64,000 bases of DNA. Source: Mya arenaria (lineage: Eukaryota; Mollusca; Bivalvia; Myida; Myidae). Shown here piece after piece: positions 47,272-58,330 of the stretch. Numbering within the stretch: position 1 is the first letter of the stretch; the number at the start of each line of letters is the position of its first letter. The stretch covers positions 28,291,354 to 28,355,353 of the forward strand of contig NC_069126.1 of the NCBI RefSeq assembly GCF_026914265.1. The letters are read 5' to 3'. The notes beneath the pieces are model-generated. The model saw nothing but the letters and a program-made list of their open reading frames with translations, ran no database searches and was not told where the DNA came from. Made by a program: the position numbers and the translations under genes.

Positions 47272-50200
47272 GATACATGATAAACAATTATTGCTCTCTG
47301 CTTTGAATATGGGTGAATCAATATTACCCGTATTGATGTAGTTTTGATAAAGCTTTCATTTAAATCTGTTTAAAATAAACTGCTTTAACTGAGATATACT
47401 TACATAAAATACTAATGGCAGAAGTCGAGAAATACGTTTTCAAGTTCTGTGTGTTTTTGTGATACTCTTTAAACTCTACACAACATTCTAAACTCCTAGT
47501 ATTGTCATATCGGCTGAAAGATTTTTCTAGGATTGTTTCAGCATCAACCGTTTTATCGCCTTTAGCTTTTGAATAGATGTTGCTTGTGTTGTACGATGAT
47601 GAATTGTACATGAAGTAGAGTCTTGGCCCCGGTCTTGCATTGAAGGTTTGGCATGAAATATGTGCATGTTTTCCTTCTTTAATTGAGTCCGGCAATGTTA
47701 TTGTAGGAATCGATGGTTTCCCTGTTAGTAAAGATATGAATTTTAACATGTCATTTTTTTGTCAAATGCATTTTCTTGTTTCTTATGTAAATATTATATG
47801 TATCATATCTTATAATGTTGCATTACTATTTTTGATTTACTGGTAGGTCTTCATAAGTTGTAATAAATTACCGTTGATATCTGAATATGTAACGTCGAAC
47901 TGAATTGGTTAAAGCAATCATTGAAATAGTTATGCCTCTCTTTGTAATATTAATAATGTCTTATCAAAAAGTCTGCTTAAAGACAGTGTGCCAAAATTAA
48001 CTTTCAAAATTAATTGAATAATGATCAAGCAACTATAGCCCATAATTGTACACACTCATAACTAACGGATTATGTTTGCGAAAGGTCAGTAATTGATGTT
48101 CAAAAACTCGCATCTGGTTCTCAGTCGTTTTCTATTTCAGATTAAATTATAGTATTTTCAGTTAATCAACTATGACTTTATAACAACTCACGCAGAATGA
48201 TAACAGTCATTAATACTGTTTCTGGTTTTTGGCCATCTCTAGTAGCCTCGCATGCAACGGTATGGTCTGTATCATCTTCACTCGGTGTGTATCCATAAAA
48301 TGCTCGGTACAATGGAGAGCCTTCCACGGTCACATTGGGAACATCCTGCCCATTTTTCTTGATCTTAAACTCCATTTTCTTTAACCAATACATATAACTC
48401 TAACACAGTAAATGACATTACACAGAAGTCCCAAATATGGGTATGGTTGTTAAGTTTCAAATGTATCTTTGTACCATCTTTCAAACATTAAAATTGTGTT
48501 TGCAAATTGCATTAAACAGACACTTGTTAGAAAAAGTTACAATTGAACCCTTTAAACTTTTTTTAGGTGCTGTTCCTCTTCACTTTTGAGCGAAATAGGA
48601 CTAGCCTGTGTCAGAACTCAAGTATCTCGATTCATTTTTAACAATAACAGAGGAAGCATTTAAAATAAATCTCGTCGAATTGTTTTTCGAGCGGCTTTCC
48701 TGGTGCATATTGCAAAGTTTATATGTTTGACATTAGTTGACTGCAAGACACAATAAGAAGGTACGTGACGTATTCACTAATTTGCCGACTGAACGGTGTT
48801 AGGTCAGTGAAGTATTCACTTACTTACCGACTGAACAGTGTTAGGCCAGTCAAGTATTCACTTACTTACCGACTGAACGGTGTTAGGTCAGTGAAGTATT
48901 TACTTACTGGCCGACTGAACGGTGTTAAGTCAGTGAAATATCCACTTACTTACTGACTGGAAGATTCGATTTCGAAATAAAGCACTATTACCAGAAACAA
49001 CGTAAAATACTGGTTATTAAACTAAGTTTCAAATTAAAGATGGCACCAGCTATCTGCAATAACTGTTCATGATTCTGACATAGTCTGAAGATTTAACACA
49101 CATGATGAAACGTAGTGTATTCGGTTAAAATGTGTACCTACATTTACTGTGGTTGCAATAAAAACAAATGCCTGCGAAAAAAATACGGATGTCCGTCATA
49201 CATAATTGCCAGTCAACATTCTGTTTATCAGGAGGAACGCCTTCAGTCTGGTTTATAATGTTCAAATTAAACAGATGGAATATTATGTTTTTATATATTT
49301 ATATATTTCGACTTATCAAATGTGTGTTTTTGAAGGCGCTGTGTATGCCATTCCCTTCAAGACTCGTGTCGTAATTTTAAAAGTGACTGATTAAATAATA
49401 AGAGAAAATAAAGTTGATGGCAGTCCTACAATATGCTTGTCAAGAATCTGATATCAGGGAGAACGTTTAGGTCTGGTTTATAATCTGGAAGTTATGTAGA
49501 TGGATTATTTCACTCAAATTCATTCTTTCGGCTTATCCAAGTGCATTTGAAGAGGACTTTATGTATGCGTTTCCTTTCAACGCTAGTGAAATAACCTTTT
49601 AAAGTGTAAGAATAAATAATAAGAGAAAAAAATTGTTCACCGGGTATTTCTTGCTGATTCCAGACACAATACATTCCACGTTCATGTAGACGCCAACAGT
49701 TCCCACCAGGCATCTTTCACAATCCAACTCTGGTATGGTAACGTTGTCAGGAAATTGGGGAATAATGGAAAAGATCTTTAGCTCTGAAATTTAATATACG
49801 CTTATACAACGTCTTAACCATCAACTTTAATTTCAAATACATGTTAACTTGTTTCGTCGTTACACCTATGTCGGAAAAAATATCATATCTTGGTCAAAAA
49901 TGAACATTTCTTAAATCATCCTAAAGCTCTTTACTCAGAAGCAGACATGTGAACATCTTATTTTCCTACAGATTTCTCCTTTTGAAAAAAACAATCCTGT
50001 GAAACTTCATTTTACTGAAAATATGACTTTTCATATTCCATATATCACTATTTTAAGACTACCAAGAACTAATCAATAACAGTGATAATGCAATTGTGTG
50101 ATATAACTCATAATAAACGATATCAATTGAAGGTATTGTATTAATTGGTTAAATTAACAGACATGTCCATTCAACACTCTTTGACAATGACAGTTATATT

Positions 50201-52738
50201 TGCGTAAACGACTTAGTTACTCGCAATGTGTATAGGATATTGCTTATTTGGAAGTCTTGGAAATTAAACGTTCAAGCCTACGGACAATGTTTATAATGGT
50301 TAAAATCATTTATTTACTAACAAGGCTCCTGGCAATCGAACATATCTCGCCCGCACCGCTGAATTATGCATGAGGAATATCTTGACACAATTTGACTACG
50401 TGTTGTTAAATTTTGTCAGTTTTAACCTATTGTTTTCTTCCGTGCTTATTTATCTAAAATAAATTGTCACCGATATATGTTTTGGATTATTATCAACTTA
50501 ACTGGAATCAAGAATATGTTGTTATTCGTTTGTATTTGTATTTCAAGCAACTCTTACAAGGGGTAGTCTCTCATATCTGACAACCACGGTGGTGTTGTAG
50601 AATCCATAAAAAAGATCTTTAACATTAATTAAAAATAGTTTCAGACTAGTCTCATAACTGAATACTAATCTTTAGACTAACAATATAAGGTCCATTGTTT
50701 TATGATAAGGTGTCAGGCCAAAATAAATATTGACTTGTTCTTCTTGACTAAGAACGAGGGTGCATGCAAAGCCCTTGCTGTTTGTGTCTTTTTTGGCGAT
50801 TAATGCATCATCAGTTTCACTCCAAAACGACTTGTGATGTAATCTAAGCCCCCAACCCTACACACAAAAATACATTTGTTTACCCGACCCTACCTACGAA
50901 ATAGGCGCCGACCCTATCGGTTTTATAAGTTAGAACGCCGATCGATATGGAATTTAAAACTCAAATATCTTGAAAAAAACTGCCGTCCCATTAGTTTAAA
51001 AATAATTTAAACAATCATCAACTTATGACTCCATTTAAACAAATTATATATTTGTTAAGAACTTTTATAAAGTCGTACAATCGACCGGCTAATCTAAACA
51101 ATGCGTACAAAACGAAACTACTTGTTTCAATAATTGATAAAGATTAAGTCGCTTCAACGAAGACATTGAAAGATTGAAATAATTAGTAAGAAGCATAAAA
51201 GAGAAACCAGGTCATATGAACTAGCTCGTTTCCATGCATTATTTTGAAAGTAGAGTAAAACAGTATCATTAAAATACCGTACGTTGTATGTCGTATGTTT
51301 ACTGAGAGACATAACAAAACAATACTTATACACTTAGGTAAAGACATTAAAGCGGCTTTGGGCAGAAAAATGTTACATTTACTTCGAATAACAAAACAAA
51401 TATGAAAAAAGTATTTTTCCTTTGTGAATTAGTCTCTAAAAAGTATGTTATACATTTTTCTGAGAACATGCACTTTGCAAACCTATAATAGGTAAATAAA
51501 ATATAATTGCAGTTTTGTTTTAGTTTTGTTTTGGAAATGAATAAAGTTTCGATTCGAAATACCTTTCACTGTAACAAAAATATTCCTCGGTGGTGAGCAC
51601 TGTATGCTTCCTAAACTAGCTGTGTAATTACCCCTGTCCGCAGCTGTGACGTTACTTATTGTCAATGTGACACGGGCTTGTTGAACGTCAATGTGAAAAC
51701 GCTGCAAAGTGGTATTAATGCGATTCGGCTTGGTCTGGTTATCTTTCCACCATGTGACTAAACTTGTATTATGACTTTTATATATATTTGAGAACTCCAG
51801 TTGCACATCGTCACCTCGATTGATTTGTTCAGGATTTAAGAGCCGCAATGTCCCACATACTACAAAGCAAATAGGACTTAATTAACAAATGCAATAAATA
51901 TTTTGCAATATGCAATATCATTTACACTTTTAACACGAGCAATGATTTTACTGTTAATTCCCAATCAATTGCTTGACGTTATTAAACATTAAACACAGAG
52001 CGATGTATCCAAGTAATTAACATCGACCTTTGTCGTTGTCATGAAATAAGCGACGGTATGTTCATAAGAAAAATATACCCCCATCGTCTACAATAATTGA
52101 TAAAGATAACGTAAACAACAATTAATACATTTGAATGCTTGTGTACTCTGTGTGAAATGTTTTGAAACCAATTGCAACTTCTCAAAAACATATTAATTTA
52201 TAACTAATTTAATGTAATATGCAAAAATGGATCGTTAATGAAAATTTCAGTTTTATGCATCATGTCAAGTGTTTTACATAGTATTAAGTTTCGAGATTAT
52301 ATGACCTTATAAGCATTAACACTGATCTGAGCGCGGCTATTCTGTTTGAAATTGAAGCAATCTATGTTTTACGCCCAAACACCTGGTTAATAACGTTGAA
52401 AATATCTATGATCTTCTTTATATGTCACAATATAAGTGCCGCCATTATGTTTGGGGTCGATGCAAATGTCATAGTTTCCGCTAACGTCATATAAACAATA
52501 TTATCCAATTTTGCTTGTTGCGATTCTTATGATCATGGTTTAAACAGTTTGATTTAATTACAACATGCCCTCATAAAATATGTCATAAACAGGAATCAAA
52601 TGATTAAATACGACTTAAAATAAACACATTTAATGTGAACTTATCATAAAATAAAATGTTTGTCTTACCTTCACAATTAAGACAAGGTAGCAAAAATAAA
52701 ATGTAAACATCTTTAAAAATGAAAAATGTATGTCCCAT
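38114..52738 (-). CDS. Ig-superfamily receptor 1 with ITIM/ITSM tail (13 exons)
   Basis: Predicted type I surface receptor of 674 residues: signal peptide, five Ig-like domains, one membrane helix (about 538-562) and a ~111-residue tail. Exon phases match at every junction, and the summed CDS (2,027 nt, less two single-base insertions) is a whole number of codons. The tail has VEYTCV (Tyr 616) and LIYADL (Tyr 639), which fit ITIM, and TTYVSI (Tyr 664), which fits ITSM. These would recruit SH2 phosphatases or adaptors once phosphorylated (known for vertebrate families; inferred here). LIYADLDLP closely resembles SIRP-alpha tail motifs. Each of the two insertions (in exons 6 and 8) breaks the frame, so the gene is a young pseudogene, a broken allele, or affected by assembly indels. 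The last intron contains a >3-kb minisatellite. Its tandem paralogue begins at 62.2 kb. Confidence 0.88.
38790..42215. repeat. 25-bp minisatellite, >3 kb, in last intron of receptor 1
   Basis: Unit TTAGGACATATTCACTACAG plus GGAGG, 25 bp. There are roughly 130 imperfect copies from about 38.80 to 42.06 kb, fading into degenerate copies on both sides. Common variants are GATATGTTC, GTATGTAAGGACAT (longer unit) and CACTTCAGG. It lies between exons 12 and 13. Confidence 0.95.
42235..42356 (-). CDS. receptor 1 exon 12: first ITIM
   Basis: Acceptor TTTATGAACAG; 122 nt ending CAG/GTACGA in phase 0. Reads DPDHNDPACSNPGYGPSEAI, then AESVEYTCVVKRAVRQAPKP. VEYTCV fits the ITIM pattern [ILVS]-x-Y-x-x-[ILV]. 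The equivalent exon of receptor 2 (63777 onward) confirms the coding frame. Confidence 0.88.
42747..42763 (-). CDS. receptor 1 exon 11: 17-nt microexon
   Basis: GAGTTTTCAACCCCAAG lies between a strong acceptor (TTTATGTTTTTTTTGCAG) and a donor (CAAG/GTAATT). It takes two bases from exon 10 and gives one base to exon 12, encoding (P)SFQPQ(D). Without it, exons 10 and 12 do not join in frame, which is the main argument that it is real. Confidence 0.82.
43229..43430 (-). CDS. receptor 1 exon 10: transmembrane and juxtamembrane
   Basis: Acceptor GCATTCATTGTAG; 202 nt, phase 1 in, phase 2 out. A Thr/Ser/Pro-rich stalk leads to the helix MLIGILCGCLAVVIIVIIAF then SCAIVW, followed by basic KIRKETPTRER. 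The donor is CC/GTACGT. If the intron is retained, the frame continues YVLFN and stops, giving a tail without ITIMs. Confidence 0.85.
43779..43852 (-). pseudogene. relic of a duplicated transmembrane exon
   Basis: One frame reads MLPGIVRGCLVVLIFVVSAV, matching MLIGILCGCLAVVIIVIIAF of the real membrane exon 400 bp downstream; the DNA also aligns. It has a fair acceptor (TCCTTACCAG) and a good donor (GTCAG/GTGTAAGT), but the membrane frame is preceded by an in-frame TGA and does not match the phase of exon 9. Confidence 0.65.
43975..44100 (-). CDS. receptor 1 exon 9: Ig domain 5, second half
   Basis: Acceptor AATCTTATTCAG; phase 1-1, 126 nt. Reads KRTEVSLELKIQFQSTGRHN then FTCIARNTIGSTVNEVFIVV. 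The typical F-G hairpin C-x-A-x-N-x-x-G is visible. The donor is AAAG/GTATGT. Confidence 0.88.
44254..44365 (-). CDS. receptor 1 exon 8: Ig domain 5, first half, frameshifted
   Basis: Acceptor ATTATCTTTCAG. Most of the exon reads VMTYVGDSISVLCQCDANPA then AKIEWSNTTPNSI, a clear I-set A'-B-C pattern. Entering in phase 1 from exon 7 reads YKP and then runs out of frame. One extra T in CCGTTCAG (about 44,355) explains this, since Tyr-Lys-Pro is common at this position in such domains. An alternative acceptor (CCGTTCAG) would also restore phase but loses that motif. Confidence 0.78.
46219..46333 (-). CDS. receptor 1 exon 7: Ig domain 4, second half
   Basis: Acceptor TGTCCATTTGCAG, phase 0; donor ACTT/GTAAGT, phase 1. 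Reads ILSANLTRRNNGDLLSCYIQ then NPAFPEIKVNKTYELNIT. The F-strand Cys pairs with LQCIS of exon 6. Confidence 0.87.
46838..47002 (-). CDS. receptor 1 exon 6: Ig domain 4, first half, frameshifted
   Basis: Acceptor TTGTTCAACCAG completes Phe with the previous base. Reads PPKSLQLEELWRTNDAEGNT, then LRLQCISDVSNPVSEIRWNI. A TAG follows in frame, four codons after RWNI. The consensus donor TGAG/GTATGA downstream is reached in the correct phase only if one base is removed, most simply from the A run in GAAAAAGA (about 46,875). The exon is 165 nt where 164 is needed. Confidence 0.8.
47221..47271. repeat. (ATT)n microsatellite
   Basis: About 17 uninterrupted ATT triplets in intron 5 of receptor 1. Confidence 0.97.
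47404..47721 (-). CDS. receptor 1 exon 5: Ig domain 3
   Basis: A whole domain in one exon, phase 1-1, 318 nt. Acceptor CTTTACTAACAG; donor TTAT/GTAAGT. Reads KPSIPTITLPDSIKEGKHAH, then ISCQTFNARPGPRLYFMYNS and RSLECCVEFKEY. B- and F-strand cysteines are present, with an extra adjacent Cys. An inverted broken copy lies at 29.2 kb. Confidence 0.88.
48192..48399 (-). CDS. receptor 1 exon 4: Ig domain 2, second half
   Basis: Begins after TGTGTTAG (weak tract) in phase 0 with SYMYWLKKMEFKIKKNGQDV and reaches the F strand TVACEATRDGQ. Ends at CTGC/GTGAGT in phase 1. Cys pairs with ECIVSG in exon 3. Confidence 0.78.
48763..48960. repeat. 42-bp minisatellite, ~4.5 copies
   Basis: Unit around GAAGTATTCACTTACTTACC, then GACTGAACGGTGTTAGGTCA, repeated four to five times in intron 3 of receptor 1. 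The plus strand happens to be open through it. Confidence 0.9.
49641..49783 (-). CDS. receptor 1 exon 3: Ig domain 2, first half
   Basis: Acceptor TTAAATTTCAG completes GAG with the previous phase-1 base. Reads ELKIFSIIPQFPDNVTIPEL, then a DCERC turn and the B strand MNVECIVSG. The donor CCCG/GTGAAC is weaker but leaves phase 0, which fits exon 4. Confidence 0.75.
51563..51859 (-). CDS. receptor 1 exon 2: Ig domain 1 (V-like)
   Basis: Acceptor GCTTTGTAG; phase 1 in and out, 297 nt. Reads CGTLRLLNPEQINRGDDVQL, then VTWWKDN, then VTLTISNVTAADRGNYTASL. The WWKD C-strand, the LTISNV E-strand and the D-x-G-x-Y motif are clear. The canonical B- and F-strand cysteines are replaced by Leu (VQLEF) and Ala (YTASL). 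Two other Cys, at the domain start and in IQCS, could form a different bridge. Several sequons are present. Confidence 0.88.
52669..52738 (-). CDS. receptor 1 exon 1: signal peptide
   Basis: ATG at 52738; reads MGHTFFIFKDVYILFLLPCL then NCE, a short N-region, hydrophobic core and likely cleavage near Cys/Glu. The donor is GAAG/GTAAGA, phase 1. This is the only upstream ATG exon that fits the phase of exon 2. Confidence 0.85.
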
Positions 52739-52769
52739 ACTTTTTTCTTCGAAATTGACTGTAATAACA

Positions 52770-53390
52770 TTGAAGATATGCAAACGTTGGCATGAAGTTT
52801 TGTACAGCTAAAAAGAGATTATTCAGGAAGGTCTGATATTTCCTGCTACTTACGACACTTGATATGAAGAGCAAGCAAGTGGATTCGTAATATGAGTTTG
52901 ACTAATCCAAATATTTATATAGAATTGCCGGCTTTGAAATGTTTAATACACCCTCTTGAAAGCTTCTCATTGCCGTATTCCCTTATAAAAAATATATCAA
53001 CAAAACTAATAGTTTTGTTCTCAAGTATTTTGATTTCAACCCAAACAACCCAAACAAACATTCAAATATTGACAACTTTTTTTCGATGTTGACAAATTCT
53101 TCAAAACTTGTAACTTTTGATTTTGATGTTATAAATACTCAGCCAGAGCATCTGTCAATAATATAATGTATATGGTGTCCGATCCCATACCTGTCTGCGA
53201 AATAAATGTTTTCACTTTATTTTTTTATTCTTTTTATTATTTTATTCTATAAAAAATAGCTGGATGTCTTAACAAATCAACTTGATATGTAAAACAACAT
53301 TTTCAAAAAATCATATTAAAACAACAGCTAACGACGTGCCTTGAATAGTTATATTGTGTACTTTTTCTGTTAAAGGTGTTCATCATTTCT
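52770..53390. other. 5' flank of receptor 1
   Basis: AT-rich upstream region. No TATA box or CpG-rich promoter was recognised with confidence. Short open frames only. Confidence 0.4.
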
Positions 53391-53399
53391 CGAAATACT

Positions 53400-53890
53400 G
53401 ATAACTCACGGGCTTGTTCTTTGTACATAATAATAATAATTGAGGCGCTCGTGCCTTTTTATACATGAATGATAACTGCGTGTCTATGTTTTTATACAAG
53501 ACTGATAACTGCAGTGCTTGTCTATTTAAACAAACATTATAACTGCGTTGCCGGTGTTATTATACAAGATTGATAACTGCAGTGCTTGTGATTTTATACA
53601 AGAATAATATCTGTGCTTTTTATACAAGAAAGCTAACTGGTGCGCTTGTATCTTTTATACCAGGATGATAACTGCGTCACTGTGTTTTTGTACATAATAA
53701 TAACTGCATTGCTTGTGCATTTATAAATGAATGATTATTGTAGTGCTTGTGTTTTTATACCAGACTGATAACTACGTGTTTGTATTTTTATAAATGAATG
53801 CAAACAGCAGTGTTTGTGCTTTTACAAAAGAATGATAACTGCGCGTCTGTGTTTTATACAATAATGAAAACTGCGCAAAATGATGTAGAA
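53400..53890. repeat. ~31-37 bp degenerate tandem array
   Basis: Repeats of GATAACTGCGTGCTTGTGTT followed by TTTATACAAGAAT, about 14 copies with varying spacing, a few kb upstream of receptor 1. Confidence 0.85.
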
Positions 53891-54529
53891 ATAGTTGTAA
53901 TGCAGATAGATTGTGATTATGGCCATGTTGAAGATTTTTACAATTTGTAACTCCATCCTGGGTTTAAGTAAATAGGTAAGGATTATTGAAGTTCTCTGTA
54001 CGGCAGAACTTCAAACATGTGTAACGTTGTTATTTTAAGGCCTATCCGAAAACGGTGTTCAGTTCTGTGCTTAGGAATGTTATGAGATAAAAATATCCAA
54101 GGAATTCGAAAAACAACAAAATTGCTTTAAAAGACAATGTAGCATTGCTAGTTTCATCAAGAATCCACGGTTCTTTTTCCAATCTAGCACAGAGTTCCAT
54201 CTATAGTTCTGATATGTACAACATTGCTTCTACAATTCTTGACGGAATGACCTCAGATCTAAGGCAATGTTTTTGTCACACCATGGGTATGTATTCTGCC
54301 ATTTTTGTTTGCCATTTCGATACAGTACTGTGGCATTGATATACAAATTATTACTTCGATCTATTTGTTAAATGCTCATGTAAATATTTTCAACTAAAGT
54401 TATAATATATCTTAAGTTTACACTTAACACTTCGAGACCTGAGTTAGCGTTAAAATACGTTGATCGATGTTGTTTGAAGTGTCAGTATGTATCTTTACTT
54501 ATCTGTTAGTTTGTGTTTATTTAAAGATG

Positions 54530-54965
54530 AAGGTTGCATTCAGGATAAAATATCTTTATGTTAAGGTAAGGTTTGCCTTAAGGACGACATATCACACTTA
54601 TGCTAAAGTAAGATGATGGCTGCATAAAGGACATTATTTCACAATTATTAAGGTAATGTGCAGGTTGCATTTGGGAAAATATATCACCCTCTATGTTCAA
54701 TTAAGGTTAAGGTTGGCTTACATAAAGGGCACGATATCACAATTATACTTAAGGAAAATGCTTTTTGCATTAAGGACAGTATATCACACTTTATGTTAAG
54801 GTAAGGTGAAGTTTGCGATGTATAACAATATATAAATGTACGGTTAAGGTTACGTTAAGATAAAGATACCTCACTTTTTGTTAAATGAGGTTAATGCTGC
54901 ACTCAGGGTAAGATATAGCACATAATGTTAAGGTAATGTGAAGGTTGCGCTAAGATTGAGTATTA
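54530..54965. repeat. degenerate ~60-bp tandem array
   Basis: Recurring phrases TTAAGGTAAGGT(T/G), GCATTAAGGACA and ATATCACACTTTATG, seven or so copies with strong decay. Confidence 0.75.
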
Positions 54966-57900
54966 ATGAATGGAATTATTCATTATTTTGATTTCAGAGT
55001 CATTCGTTCAAAAGATCGAATCATCTCAAAATTCTTTATTTTAGAAGAGACGCTACAGTTTGAGTTAAGATTTTCACGCATTTTCTTTGACGAATTTAAA
55101 GTTATTTTAGTACCTAAACCATCATATCAAGCGTTTGAGAACAAGAGTTACAGGAAAAATATCGCAGAATCCTCCAGAAATTTGTCACATTTTGGTTACT
55201 TTTCAGTATTGTGAAACTGTAAATGTAAGTCGTTTAGCTGATTGGGGGAGGGGCTAGTTTTCACAATATGACTTCATGGAAAACTTTAAAAATTGTATCC
55301 TCAGAAAACACTGGCTAGTTTTAAAACAAACAAAAACAGAAATGTTCCTGAGGTGGCGCTTTATCAGATTCCTTCAAGCCTTGTTGGTTCATTAAACACA
55401 TTGTCTCCTGGGCGCGGGGCTAGTTTAAAATTGACTGATATAAGAAAAACTTCTCCGAAACCGTAAGGCATCTTGGTCACTCTTGTGTTTAGCTATTTTT
55501 GGATGTCGAGTTATATTTTAATTGGGAACTTTTGCATGTAAAAATGGGTTATTGAGGAAAATACTGAACCTTTTAATAAGCAAGATATTCAGTGATCAGT
55601 TATTTAATGACATTATATTAAACCTGCAGGTGTAAAACATACTCTAATTTGGACAAATATGGTTAAACAGAGCCAAATTAATGGAACTGGCTTCATTTTT
55701 TTGATTAGTCAGACTGAACCAAACTATTTATTTATTGCCCAGCAGTTATGTAAATATTTCTGATGACCAAACAAATAATTTTATTGTGAATCATGTGCTA
55801 AAGATTCAAGGTTTTCGTCACTATGTACAAAAATGGAATCGCGCTTGCCTTATTTGAACAACAGGCATAGGCGTTTATACGACAATATGCCTTATATTTC
55901 AATTGAGTGTTTTTACCAAATTATACCTTATTCTCTGATTAAATTGTGTCTAAAGGTTTTACATAACAATTTGTTCAGAAGTGTTCAATATATCAATATT
56001 AAATAAATCTAAAATTACGACTGTATAAAATCCGCACGGAAAAAATGATTTTATAAACAAACTAGTATGCTACTGCTACAAATAATGTAAGAAAAACACA
56101 TGAGTTATCCTATAATGTTTTGAATACATCTGGCAGGCAAGTATGTTAAAAGCTTTGTTCAGTTCAAGTCACTTGCTTTAATAGAGCCTTACTATTTAAA
56201 TAAATCTTGAAGTAATTTAAACTTTAACAGTATTCCACACAAACTTGAACACGAGCAGGAAGAAGGCGTTTCGCAACCTCGCATTTATTGCGATAACTTG
56301 AAACTTGACACAAGAATCCACACGAACTCGAACGAAGAAGGAAGCATTTTGTAACTCCTCAAATATTGCATAAGCTAGGTACATCTAAATTAAGGGAAAC
56401 TACGAATGAACTTCAAGTCATAATTCAGGAAAAAAATAACATTTATGGCATACCTGTTTTATTTCCGAGTATCATATTGCATGATTTAAATAAAAAATAA
56501 AATGGATACGGAATTTCACTTCATATTGTATGCAATCTAATGACATTTTAATTGATTTAACATTTTATAATAAAAGTTAAAGAAACGTTTGTTTCTGTTA
56601 GATATTGATTACATTTCAACACGTGAACAACGAAGCATCGCAACTCATGAAATCAAAGCTCTGCTCATTTGATGAAATCGAATAGACGCTATATCACTGA
56701 ACTTAACACTTTTAAAATTCACTTTCTAAAACAAAAGAAGCTACATATAGGCTAACACCACCATTGTACTTTGAGCATTTGAAAACATATCTATCATTCA
56801 TACAAACCGCGAATTATTACACATCGGCAATATATATAACGTAAGGTCGTCTTCAAATATAAGTTCTTCCATTGGGAAGCAATCTATACAGTGACGTACC
56901 GTATTGTCAAAATTAATTTCATTTAAGTTTCGCTTCTTTGTAATAATCTCAATACTACACAATCGTCTATGTTACACCCTGCTACAATAAACACTCCGGT
57001 ACAACATATTCGGAAAAGAAAAACATATGTTTTGGTTTTCTCGCAAAATCTGGCTTCATTCTAGTTCACAAAGAATATTTGTTGTTTAACTTGGGAATCA
57101 GCCAATACACAGTATAAAGCCATATTCTCGTAGTTATCTTCCTTATATCTTTAATTAGAATTATGATCAAAATGATCTTAAGTAATATTATTTCTCTTTT
57201 AATATATTATCGAGAAATCACGCTTTATAAAGAAAAAAATGTTTAAAACATAAAAACTTATTATTTCATATTTAAATTTGTATATTGGTTCCACTGACTC
57301 TTAGATAAATATTTGATAAATTATTTAAATGAAAATGAAATCCTGAAGCACTGGTAAGAGGAATTGTACAAATAATTGTACAAATAATAAACAACGGTTA
57401 GTCAGCATTTTGGAAAACGTCGAGAATGAAAGACGCTATCAATCCTATCGAGATTGATTGTATCTAGACAAACTCCGAGATCTTCAAATCTTCTTGAAAC
57501 AATGTTGGCCAAAGAACAGCACTTTGACCATTTCGGAACAAGTAACATTCCATGCGCAGTACATGCGCATGATAGAAAATAGCTCTTTTAACTAGATCGA
57601 TTGAACCAACTAAATATACCAATGAACCTTATTCTGTATGAATGAATCAACTGATTTAGTTTTAAAATCGTAAGTTATTGAATTGAGCCTGTGTGATTTT
57701 CAGATTACCTTAGTTAGCAAATCTGTCAATTGTAAACGGTCCTTATATCCCATTCATATACACGTAGCTGAAAAAGTGAGGAATTAATCAGCATTCATTT
57801 ACTTACTATTATCATTGTCTGCATGGTTTAAATCCATGGTTAAAACTATGTAAATTAAATCAGAATCGTCTCTTAGACATGCAATTCCGGTCTATTTGTG

Positions 57901-58062
57901 TTATGCATTGTACGGTCCAAACTATCCCTTGAACACTTTTCTATTTACAGAAATCTCGCCATTAAACGCACTTTTAACCGACAATATATAAAAAGCTTTA
58001 CCAGGTCACTTTGATAGACTTATAACAATAACAATACGACAAGAACTAGAAAGGTGTACAAT

Positions 58063-58330
58063 TTATATGTTTAAATAACTGATCTTGCTGGTGCTAGTAC
58101 TTATAGGAACCGTAGGGCCGAAAAGATCCCGCATGCCCGTCGCCATGATCTTCGATGTGAAGACGGGTCTTGATGCACCGGAAGGATGACTCGGGTTGAC
58201 GATGATTTCCGCAGATGCCGCTCTTAACTTTTTTATAATCACTGTAGGTTCCTTCAGTCTCTTAACAGCGATACATAACCGATTCGCTGCCACGTGGTGT
58301 GTTTGGCTACTTGACGCGTGGTACTTCCGG
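58063..58330 (-). other. GC-richer conserved segment, possible 5' exon (copy 2)
   Basis: Counterpart of 31,826-32,230. On the minus strand GCCGGAAGT (ETS-like) and CCACGTGG (E-box) precede an open frame reading AANRLCIAVKRLKEPTVIIK, then KLRAASAEIIVNPSHPSGAS and MATGMRDLFGPTVPI. It is open here where copy 1 has a stop. The family is not recognised. Confidence 0.3.

Noticed and set aside
48765..48956. 63-codon repeat-containing open frame
   Set aside because: Translation of the 42-bp minisatellite inside intron 3 of receptor 1.
52892..53092. 66-codon plus-strand frame upstream of receptor 1
   Set aside because: No domain pattern and no splice context; sits in the receptor 5' flank.
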